NCBI GenBank assembly: GCA_033762315.1
Contig: JANRLS010000013.1
Location: forward strand, 14,873 to 78,872
DNA length: 64,000 bases
Direction of reading: 5' to 3'
DNA from: CAYLLN01 sp033762315
Lineage (GTDB): Bacteria; Planctomycetota; Planctomycetia; Pirellulales; Pirellulaceae
Positions 7,977 through 14,360 of this stretch are shown one piece after another. How positions within the stretch are numbered: the first letter of the stretch is position 1; each line of letters starts with the position of its first letter. The translations under genes and the position numbers were made by a program. The notes under the pieces are model-generated. The model was not told the origin of the DNA and ran no database searches. It saw nothing but the letters and a program-made list of their open reading frames with translations.

Positions 7977-9368
7977 ATGGACCGCCGCCAATTCATCACC
8001 GCCACCACCGCTGCCGGAATCTCGCTGGCCAGTGGGGTAGGCGTCTCGCCTGCCAGACAGCAGCAGCTTCTCGCCGAGGAAATCGCCGATCAAAAGCCCA
8101 AGCGCGTCGGCCTGATCGGCTGCGGCTGGTATGGCAAGTGCGACCTGTTCCGGCTGGTTCAAGTCGCCCCGGTTGAGGTGGTGTCGCTTTGCGACGTGGA
8201 TAAGAAGCACGTCGAGAAGGCGGCCGACATTGTCAGCCTGCGGCAAAAGTCGAAGCAGCGCCCGCGGCTATACGGCGATTACCGCGAAATGCTCAAGGAG
8301 AAGGACCTCGATATTGTCTTGATCGGCACGCCCGACCACTGGCATGCCTTGACGATGATCGCCGCCTGCCAGGCCGGGGCCGATGTCTATTGCCAGAAGC
8401 CGATCAGCGTCGATGTGGCCGAAGGACAGGCAATGCTGGCCGCCGCCCGCAAGCACGGCCGCGTGGTGCAGGTCGGCACCCAGCGCCGCAGCACGCCGCA
8501 CCTCGTCGAAGCTCGCGAGAAGGTCGTCAAAGCGGGCCTGCTCGGCAACATCGCCCATGCCGAGGCTTGCTGCTATTACCACATGCGAGCCAACGGCAAT
8601 CCCCCCGAGCAGCCGGTGCCGGAGCATCTCGACTATGAAATGTGGACCGGCCCCGCGCCGCTCCGCCCCTACGACGGCCTGCCGCACAAGCGCTGGTGGC
8701 GAACCTTCATGGAATATGGCAACGGCATCATGGGGGATATGTGCATCCACATGCTCGACATGCTCCGCTGGCAGCTCGATCTGGGCTGGCCGAAGCGGAT
8801 CAGCTCGACCGGCGGCATCTTCGTGCAAAAGGACGGCAAATCGAACACGCCCGATACGCAATCCGCCACGTTCGATTTCGGCGATTTAGCCGTCAACTGG
8901 ACCCATCGGAGTTGGGGGACGCCGACCGACCCTGACTATCCCTGGGCCGGCTTCATCTATGGCGACAAGGGGACGCTCAAGCTCAGCGTCAACCGCTACG
9001 ACTTCTATCCCCTCGGCGCGAAGACTCCCACTCTCAGTGGCACCGCGCTCTTTGATCCCGACGATAAGTATCCCGAAGACAAAACCGAAGCCGAGCAAAC
9101 CGGCGACAACATGGAAGCGCACGTCCTCACCGCTAACCGGGCCCACCAGCGCGACTTCCTGCGGGCCATTGCCAATCGCAGCAAACCCATTGCCGACATC
9201 GAACAAGGGCACATCAGCACCGCGTCGTGCATTTTGGCGAATCTCTCGATGCAACTCGGCCGCTCCCTCATCTGGGACCCTGGCAAGCACGAAGTCGTCG
9301 GCGATGCCGAAGCGAATAAGCTGCTGGCGCGGACGTATCGCAAGCCGTGGGAAAGGCCAGAGGTGTAG
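7977..9368 (+). CDS. Tat-exported Gfo/Idh/MocA family oxidoreductase
   Basis: 463 residues. The N terminus MDRRQFITATTAAGISLASG is a twin-arginine signal, so the protein is expected to fold with its cofactor in the cytoplasm and then be exported. A Rossmann domain follows (RVGLIGCGWYG about residues 44-54, VVSLCDVD), then the family signatures IGTPDHWHA and YCQKPISVDV, where the Lys is the usual catalytic residue, and a C-terminal alpha/beta substrate domain. Members oxidise or reduce sugars, inositols and related compounds with NAD(P); planctomycetes carry many exported copies. The actual substrate is not predictable. The signal-peptide region encodes one copy of the GGCAGGCG dispersed repeat (8032-8054), read as GVGVSPA. 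A second family member lies at 35073. Confidence 0.92.
   Translation: MDRRQFITATTAAGISLASGVGVSPARQQQLLAEEIADQKPKRVGLIGCGWYGKCDLFRLVQVAPVEVVSLCDVDKKHVEKAADIVSLRQKSKQRPRLYGDYREMLKEKDLDIVLIGTPDHWHALTMIAACQAGADVYCQKPISVDVAEGQAMLAAARKHGRVVQVGTQRRSTPHLVEAREKVVKAGLLGNIAHAEACCYYHMRANGNPPEQPVPEHLDYEMWTGPAPLRPYDGLPHKRWWRTFMEYGNGIMGDMCIHMLDMLRWQLDLGWPKRISSTGGIFVQKDGKSNTPDTQSATFDFGDLAVNWTHRSWGTPTDPDYPWAGFIYGDKGTLKLSVNRYDFYPLGAKTPTLSGTALFDPDDKYPEDKTEAEQTGDNMEAHVLTANRAHQRDFLRAIANRSKPIADIEQGHISTASCILANLSMQLGRSLIWDPGKHEVVGDAEANKLLARTYRKPWERPEV
8032..8054. repeat. GGCAGGCG hairpin repeat inside the Tat signal region
   Basis: A copy of the dispersed element (GTGGGGTAGGCGTCTCGCCT then GCC) lies within codons about 19-26 of the oxidoreductase, in the stretch just after the hydrophobic core of the signal peptide. 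It is read in frame without interrupting the gene. Confidence 0.75.
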
Positions 9369-9387
9369 GCTATTTCGATGGGTTTCT

Positions 9388-10254
9388 ATGAATGCCAAAT
9401 CTTTTTTCGGAAAACGTCCAAAGGCGAAGCGGGCGTTTCTATCTCCCTACGGTTCCGAAAAACTACGAGGAAGATACGGCATCCGCGTTGAGCTTCAGCC
9501 ATTAGAGTTTTCAGACCCATCCGAGTCTCCGGAACCTAACGCTGACATCATTCTGGACCACCTTACCCTTCCATCAATTGTTCCCAAGGAACTGGAGCAC
9601 ACGCGATACAAGCCGAATGCTGATGATTATGAAGGCTCCTGCTATTTCATGGGCCAGCACAATTGGGTGGACCTGAACGAGATCCGGTTCCTAACCGCGA
9701 ATGGTCCTCGTATTCGCGCTGAGTACGACCTGATCATCCATTTGCCAATAGCACTGCCCGACGAGTATCCGCTCGTCCTGACTGTTTCCACGAAGGTGGA
9801 GCCCGACAAGCACAAATTTGTGCCGAAACCTGCAAGGGAGGTGCCCGGTATTGGCACGTTCACGGAGACCCGCGACAACTTCTGGGAGTGTCAAAGCGCT
9901 TATCACGGCTGCCCCGTTTCAATTCAACTCCACGCGGAACCGGCTTCATTTAAGAAGATCGCCACCTTTGCAAAGGCAGTGCTTGTTGAGAATGCGATTA
10001 CGCCGACCGACATTCAGAAGGAAATTAAAGAACGAATTGGCATGCTCCAGTGGAAGTTCAAGGAATTCAAAGTTCGTTCTCGCTTCAAGCCAGAAAAATT
10101 CTTACCAAACTGGTTTTCGTTTTATCGAGAGCGAGACGCCAACGAATGGAGAATTGCGATTCGTTTGAGCGACCCAGCAGATACCGGCCAATGGTTCCTG
10201 CGGTTTCGCGGAACAACCGCGAGCGGTTTGGAATGGGTGCCAAACAGTAAATAA
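9388..10254 (+). CDS. Hypothetical protein of 288 residues, AT-richer than neighbours
   Basis: The open frame continues far upstream in a shadow of the oxidoreductase gene, but real coding begins at the ATG at 9388 (MNAKSFFGKRPKAK), 19 bases after that gene's stop. I do not recognise a family. The protein has no signal peptide or membrane segment; it is rich in aromatic and charged residues (YKPNADDYEGSCYFMGQHNW, TETRDNFWECQSAYHGCPV, KFLPNWFSFYRERDANEWRI) and looks like a soluble alpha/beta protein. Codon third positions contain visibly more A and T than in the surrounding genes, suggesting recent acquisition. It is followed by an array of hairpin repeats. A role in defence or in a mobile context is possible but not supported by any motif. 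Confidence 0.7.
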   Translation: MNAKSFFGKRPKAKRAFLSPYGSEKLRGRYGIRVELQPLEFSDPSESPEPNADIILDHLTLPSIVPKELEHTRYKPNADDYEGSCYFMGQHNWVDLNEIRFLTANGPRIRAEYDLIIHLPIALPDEYPLVLTVSTKVEPDKHKFVPKPAREVPGIGTFTETRDNFWECQSAYHGCPVSIQLHAEPASFKKIATFAKAVLVENAITPTDIQKEIKERIGMLQWKFKEFKVRSRFKPEKFLPNWFSFYRERDANEWRIAIRLSDPADTGQWFLRFRGTTASGLEWVPNSK

Positions 10255-10269
10255 TGGCTAGAGTAATGG

Positions 10270-10438
10270 GCCTGCTTCAGCAGGCTTGCTCCCGTCAGGC
10301 CCCGGCTTGAGCCGGGGTAACGCGGCCGACGAATCCCCATTTCCCCAGCCGGCTTTAGCCGGCTGAGGGAGACGTAGGCCATGCTTCAGCATCGCTAATC
10401 CGGTGCCGGGCCACTGAGATGCTGAAGCATCACCTACG
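10270..10438. repeat. Array of five palindromic hairpin repeats with core CT-NN-AG
   Basis: The intergenic region holds five near-perfect palindromes, each with a two-base centre inside CTNNAG: GCCTGCTTCAGCAGGC (10270-10285), CCCCGGCTTGAGCCGGGG (10300-10317), AGCCGGCTTTAGCCGGCT (10347-10364), ATGCTTCAGCAT (10381-10392) and GATGCTGAAGCATC (10418-10431). The last two form a larger inverted repeat of 21-bp arms (10373-10393 against 10418-10438, 19 of 21 matched). They could terminate transcription from both flanking genes, which converge here. Confidence 0.8.
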
Positions 10439-10443
10439 AAGGC

Positions 10444-10964
10444 CTATGTCGCCGACCACTCGCGAACGTAGAGGTGGTCGGGATGGTCGTAGTTCTTGAA
10501 CGTGACTTCCTTTTCGAAGTGCATGCCAAGCTTTTCGGCCACGCGGATCGAAGCCAGGTTGCTCGGATCGATAATCGCCACGATGCGGGGCAGTTGCAGC
10601 GTTTGCCAGCCGTGTTGCAGCATTCGACTTGCGGCCTCCGTGCCAGGCCGCGGCCCCAGTGCGAACGAGCGAGACGATAGCCGATCTCCACTTCGGGCTG
10701 GCCACCGACATCGGGAAACCGCAACAGACCGCAATAGCCGCGGGCGATGTCGGTTCCATTCTCGACGACGGCCATGCCCCCCAGGCCGGGGCTATCGCGA
10801 TAGGTCCGCTGGACCTTTGCGATCCAGTCCAGAATCCACGGGCGATGGTGGGTGCCGCTGCCGTAACGCATCACTTCGGGATCGCCAAAGACGGCGAGCA
10901 TCGCGTCGGCATCGTTCTCGCGAAAAGGGCGCAGGACAAGTCGCTCCGTTTCGAAAATCGTCAT
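10444..10964 (-). pseudogene. GNAT acetyltransferase (RimJ/RimL-like) with a frameshift
   Basis: The first 108 residues from the ATG at 10964 read as a RimJ/RimL-type N-acetyltransferase (FETERLVLRPFRENDADAML, EVEIGYRLARSHWGRGLA). At about 10641-10645 the frame is lost: the remaining protein (TEAASRMLQHGWQTLQL, IDPSNLASIRVAEKLGMHFE, ending EWSAT at 10444) continues in another frame. Restoring one base in the string CTGGCACGGAG would give the family motif GRGLATEA, which forms the acetyl-CoA pyrophosphate loop. So the gene has a single-base deletion at the acetyl-CoA loop, or the sequence has an error there. If the deletion is real the protein is inactive. Confidence 0.85.
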
Positions 10965-11133
10965 CCGTGGGGCTGCTCGTGTGGCGAAGGTGAAATGGTT
11001 GCTATTCTCGGCGGTAAGGGGCTTCGCTCACCTCGTGGAAGATGGTGGGCACAACCCTCCCTGATCGCTTGCTCCGGTGTTAGGTTCCGAGCCAGCGAAG
11101 GACGCGGAGCCTGTTTTGTTCGAGCACTGCGGT

Positions 11134-11685
11134 CTATGCGCTCGCCGCTTCCTGCCGTGCGAGCACGATCAACATCACGTCGGGCAGCTTTTCGACACCC
11201 AGTTGACGCAGCATGTTGACGACTTGCGCGGTGGTGTACTGTGCGTGCGTGCATACATGCAACAGCACGTCGCTCCGCCGCGACGCGCTGCGCTGCCCCG
11301 TCAGCGAGTTCTTCCTCCACACCGGCTCATCGAGCGCTTCGGGCGTGAGTGAGCGGACGTAACTCTTCCAGCGGGCCGCCAGTTCGGTCCACCGCTCGCG
11401 CAGCTCGGCCAGCGAGGCAATCGGACTATCGCCCAGCTGATTGCCCGGCAGCTTACCCGCGACGTCTCCCGGCGCGACCGCCGATTCGTCGCCGACGAGT
11501 GCCGCGAGCCAGACATACTCGGCCGCATAGAGATGCAGGAGCGACTTATAGATCGAGCCTTGCCCGATCGCGAACTCGCGGCGCAGCGCTTCATCGGCGA
11601 GCGGCGCTGCCGCCGCCAGCAGGTTCGCGTTCACCCACAAGCGGTGTTGGTTCATTCGCGCTATCAAATCAACGGCCGTGGACAT
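11134..11685 (-). CDS. DinB-family putative metal-dependent protein
   Basis: 183 residues with the four-helix DinB/YfiT fold: MNQHRLWVNANLLAAA helix, SIYKSLLHLYAAEYVWLAAL and the C-terminal helix DVLLHVCTHAQYTTAQVVNML. The three histidines spaced across the helices (one in SLLHLYAAE, two in LLHVCTHAQ) are the usual metal ligands. Family members include thiol-dependent S-transferases and proteins of unknown activity; nothing here fixes a substrate. The preceding 160 bases to the GNAT gene hold nothing recognisable. A GGAG motif lies about nine bases before the ATG at 11685. Confidence 0.85.
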   Translation of the reverse strand: MSTAVDLIARMNQHRLWVNANLLAAAAPLADEALRREFAIGQGSIYKSLLHLYAAEYVWLAALVGDESAVAPGDVAGKLPGNQLGDSPIASLAELRERWTELAARWKSYVRSLTPEALDEPVWRKNSLTGQRSASRRSDVLLHVCTHAQYTTAQVVNMLRQLGVEKLPDVMLIVLARQEAASA

Positions 11686-11797
11686 CCCATCGTCTCCCGA
11701 TTGTTCTCTTCGTTTGACGCCAGCGACGTAGGCTAGGCTTTACCCACCCCTTGGAAGCCGTCACTAATCATGCCAGCACGGGGTGAATAGGTGATGA

Positions 11798-11841
11798 TAT
11801 CTCTTGTTGGATCAAGCGGTTAGGATCTCGAACAAGAGATA
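11798..11841. repeat. Perfect 11-bp inverted repeat before the transposase remnant
   Basis: TATCTCTTGTT (11798-11808) and AACAAGAGATA (11831-11841) are perfect reverse complements separated by 22 bases and end five bases before the transposase ATG. This could be an end or regulatory hairpin of the insertion sequence. Confidence 0.6.
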
Positions 11842-11846
11842 CGGTC

Positions 11847-12275
11847 ATGTCGATGGAAGCGTTGTTCCAGCGGTTTGTGGAGCGGTCGCCGGTAACGGTC
11901 ATGGTGCGGGGGACGCTGGAGAATCTCTTCCCGGCTCAGGCGGTGGAGGAGATCTTCGCCGCCTCGGCCCGCCGGCAGCGGCAGAGCGAGCTGCTGTTCT
12001 CGTCGGTGGTGAATTTGTTGTCGCCGAGGGTGGCGTTCGTGGCGGGGTGGGGAGAATGCCGAAGTGCTGGGCGGGAGAGGAGTTACGGCGATTGCAGGCG
12101 TAGTGGAGCGAGGGAAAGAGGCGCGGCGCGTGACCAGACGTGTCACGGGAGCGAAAAATTCGCGGCGCGGTCGTGGGCCAGCAGGACGCCGTTGGTGTAC
12201 ATATTTGATCTAATAAAGGTGGCGAAATTTCCCTTACGGATTTCGCCCCGGAAAATCCGCGCGCTACTTTCTTGA
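11847..12275 (+). pseudogene. Remnant of an IS4-family transposase (N-terminal part)
   Basis: The first about 60 codons (MSMEALFQRFVERSPVTVMV, LENLFPAQAVEEIF, SELLFSSVVNLLS; 11847-12025) resemble the start of IS4-type transposases that are abundant in planctomycetes. After residue 60 the similarity ends and the frame runs into low-complexity Arg/Gly/Ser residues that look like out-of-frame sequence. No DDE catalytic residues are encoded. The rest of the element appears to have been deleted or scrambled before about 12280. The gene is non-functional. Confidence 0.7.
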
Positions 12276-12421
12276 CGCGCGCAAGTCGGCTGGCGAAAGT
12301 AGGGCTTTCGCAGGCTGCTGGGGGCGTCGCGATTGCGGGGCGAAGCGGGCGAATCCATCGCGCCGCGGTGGGGGGGCTAGCGCTTCGTCCTCATCAAAAT
12401 TTGGGAGGAGGCCCAAAAATC

Positions 12422-12453
12422 GGCACGCCCAAGCAAGCGTGAGACGTGGCGCC
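12422..12453. repeat. Dispersed repeat GGCACGCCCA..AGCGTG..ACGTGGC, copy 1
   Basis: GGCACGCCCAAGCAAGCGTG followed by AGACGTGGCGCC. The second copy (18436-18470) differs at a few positions. On the reverse strand one frame of both reads TLAWAC. The inner part CCCA-CGC-GAGCG-TGGG of copy 2 is palindromic. Confidence 0.65.
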
Positions 12454-12678
12454 CAATCCCAAAAACCAACGCTGACCATCCACCAGGGCGCAGGGCTCTT
12501 CAGGTTAAGATGCCTTATCAGCGCGGGACGGAAATAAGCGACCTAAGTGTTTTCCAGTAAACGACTTGCGGATGATTCGGCGACCGCGGCAAAATCCAAG
12601 CGATAAGTTATTGGCGGGACCGGTGGAAGATTGCGAGGGGCGGGGCGAATAGGGGGGAAGAAGGGAAGAAGACGACTC

Positions 12679-12701
12679 GGCGGGCGAGACGCCTGCCCCA
12701 C
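12679..12701. repeat. GGCAGGCG hairpin repeat before the JAMM gene
   Basis: Reverse-orientation copy of the dispersed element (GGGCGAGACGCCTGCCCCAC core), ending 22 bases before the ATG at 12724. It is open in frame with the gene and inflates the apparent N terminus. Confidence 0.75.
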
Positions 12702-12723
12702 GAAGGACGCGGCACGGCGGGCA

Positions 12724-14247
12724 ATGGACGACGAGATTCACTTCGGCGAGGTCGAGCACGCCTCCACGCAGCGGCAGTTGCGGCCGGACCGGAACAAGCA
12801 TTTCGCCGTCGCGGCCTATGAGACGCCGCGCGAGGGGGAGCTGCCGATCTTCGTCGATCTCGATGTGCTTCGCGACATGGAACGGCATGCGGCGTCGGAT
12901 ACGTCGGTCGAGCTCGGCGGCGTGCTGCTCGGCGGGCAATTCGAGGACGACGAGGGGCGGCCGTTCGTCGTTATCACCGACAGCCTGCGGGCCGAGCATT
13001 ACGAAAGCACCAAGGGGAGCTTCAAATTCACGCACGATACCTGGTCGGCCATTAGCCGCGAGCGGGACCAGTTTCCCGCCGAGTTGGCGATGGTCGGCTG
13101 GTATCACACGCATCCCGATTGGGGGGTGTTTTTGTCGCATATGGACCTGTTCATTTGCGATCACTTTTTCAATAAGCCGTTGGATGTCGCCCTGGTGATC
13201 GATCCGTGCCGGGGGGACCGGGGGATGTTTGAGTGGACGGCGGCGACGAAAGACCAGAAGACCCTCACCCGGGCCCTCTCCCAAAGGGAGAGGGAGAGGG
13301 AGCGGATTCGGCGGACGGGCGGGTTTTATGTCACCGCGAGTCGCTTTCGGGCAGATGAATTGCAGCAATACGTAGCGGAGCTTTGTGGCATGCCTAGCAA
13401 CAGCGAGCGCGGTTCGGCCGTCGGCTATCCGGCCCCGGTTGTCCATTTGCATCAGCCGGCGGCTCCGCCGCCGCCGCCGTGGCAGGGGCCGGCGATGGTG
13501 GGGGTGCTGGTGCTGCAATTTACCTTATTGGCAATCTTGGCGTGGAAGGCTTTTGCGCCGGGCGAAGCGCGGCGTGATGGCGAGCTGGCGGCGGCGCTCG
13601 ACAAGCTGCACGATTCGCTCACCGAGCGGTCCGCGGCCGAAACGGCCCTGCGAGACGCCCGCGCCAAGACCGCGGTGCTCGATCAGGTCGTCGCCGAGCT
13701 GCGCGGCACGGAAGGGGGCTTTGTCGAGCGCTTACAGGAGAAGTTCGATCAGTCGGAGCGACTGAGCGGGGATGTCGCGGCGCGAGCGGCGCAAATTCGG
13801 GAGCTGGAGGGAGCGGTCGCGGCGGCCGAGGCGAAGCTGAAGGCCGAAGGGCAGCAATCGCAAGCGGATCGCGAGCGGCTCGGTCAGGAGATTGGTCAGT
13901 TGCAAGCGACTGCCGATAAGCTGCAGGCGCAGCTCGACGCGGCGGATCAGCAAATTGCAGCCTTGGCGGCGCGGCTCGAACCGGCGGCGAGTGATAAGGC
14001 AGCGGGGGATAAGCCGCTCGTCGCCAGTGACGGCGGAACGTCGGTCTGGTGGTATGTCCTGGCTGGCGTACTGGCTGCCTTGGTGATCGTGCCCGGTGCC
14101 TGGCTGGCTGGCAAGATGCTAACCAAACCGGCTGCCGACGAAACGCTACGCGAGGAGACAGCGGCTGCTGATCAGCCTGAAGGAAATCCACCCGCGCTCG
14201 ATAAGCCCAGCGCTTGTGAACCCCCGGCCAACCCGCCACCGGCGTAG
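12724..14247 (+). CDS. Membrane-bound JAB1/MPN (JAMM) domain protein with coiled coil
   Basis: 507 residues. The N-terminal domain has a complete JAMM metalloprotease motif: Glu63 in VELGGVLLGG, then H128-T-H130-P-x7-S138-x2-D141 (WYHTHPDWGVFLSHMD). A transmembrane segment follows at about residues 258-275 (MVGVLVLQFTLLAILAW), then about 130 residues of Ala/Glu/Gln-rich coiled coil, a second membrane segment at about 440-468 (VWWYVLAGVLAALVIVPGAW) and a Pro-rich tail. JAMM proteases remove ubiquitin-like modifiers or act in siderophore and sulfur-carrier processing; in bacteria they usually lack membrane anchors. The domain order suggests the protease faces the cytoplasm and the coiled coil the periplasm, but topology is inferred. 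A REP-like repeat is embedded at 13261-13300. No ubiquitin-like gene is nearby. Confidence 0.8.
   Translation: MDDEIHFGEVEHASTQRQLRPDRNKHFAVAAYETPREGELPIFVDLDVLRDMERHAASDTSVELGGVLLGGQFEDDEGRPFVVITDSLRAEHYESTKGSFKFTHDTWSAISRERDQFPAELAMVGWYHTHPDWGVFLSHMDLFICDHFFNKPLDVALVIDPCRGDRGMFEWTAATKDQKTLTRALSQRERERERIRRTGGFYVTASRFRADELQQYVAELCGMPSNSERGSAVGYPAPVVHLHQPAAPPPPPWQGPAMVGVLVLQFTLLAILAWKAFAPGEARRDGELAAALDKLHDSLTERSAAETALRDARAKTAVLDQVVAELRGTEGGFVERLQEKFDQSERLSGDVAARAAQIRELEGAVAAAEAKLKAEGQQSQADRERLGQEIGQLQATADKLQAQLDAADQQIAALAARLEPAASDKAAGDKPLVASDGGTSVWWYVLAGVLAALVIVPGAWLAGKMLTKPAADETLREETAAADQPEGNPPALDKPSACEPPANPPPA
13261..13300. repeat. REP-like repeat inside the JAMM coding sequence
   Basis: CCCTCTCCC-AAA-GGGAGAGGG (13274-13294) is a perfect 9-bp inverted repeat preceded by ACCCTCACCCGGG. 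Translated in frame it gives TLTRALSQREREREI-like residues between the JAMM domain and the first membrane segment. The same kind of element is a common intergenic repeat in many bacteria. Confidence 0.7.
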
Positions 14248-14290
14248 GAGCAATCGGCTCGTTTCGCTATACTCCCTTGATTCCGTGGCC

Positions 14291-14321
14291 GATAATGTTA
14301 ACAATGATTGTAAACATTGTC
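14291..14321. promoter_or_regulatory. 31-bp near-perfect palindrome, candidate operator of the sulfite reductase gene
   Basis: Two 15-bp arms around a single G (14306) agree at 13 of 15 positions; the inner part is ATGTTAACAAT-G-ATTGTAAACAT. It is strikingly AT-rich for this genome and ends 39 bases before the sulfite reductase ATG, where a repressor or activator dimer would control transcription. The regulator cannot be named from the site alone. Confidence 0.7.
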
Positions 14322-14360
14322 ATGTATCGGCAATGACCGCACTTTTTGCCCAAACTCTCC

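Larger units (their letters stand above)
12276..12723. other. Gene-free stretch with degraded mobile-element and repeat debris
   Basis: No convincing gene is present on either strand. Visible features are a small hairpin GCGAAAG-TAGGG-CTTTCGC near 12293-12311, a copy of the PTLAWAC-type repeat at 12422-12453, and a GGCAGGCG repeat at 12679-12701 just before the JAMM gene. Several short open frames here are repeat-derived. Confidence 0.6.

Noticed and set aside
8959..9387. N-terminal extension of the 9388 gene
   Set aside because: The extension is a shadow frame of the oxidoreductase gene; residues are Ser/Arg-rich low complexity. Coding begins at ATG 9388.
10255..10443. CRISPR array
   Set aside because: The repeats differ in stem sequence and spacing and have no constant direct repeat.
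12505..13518. 337-codon minus-strand open frame rich in His, Pro and Arg
   Set aside because: Antisense of the JAMM gene, whose protease motif and membrane segments are clear.
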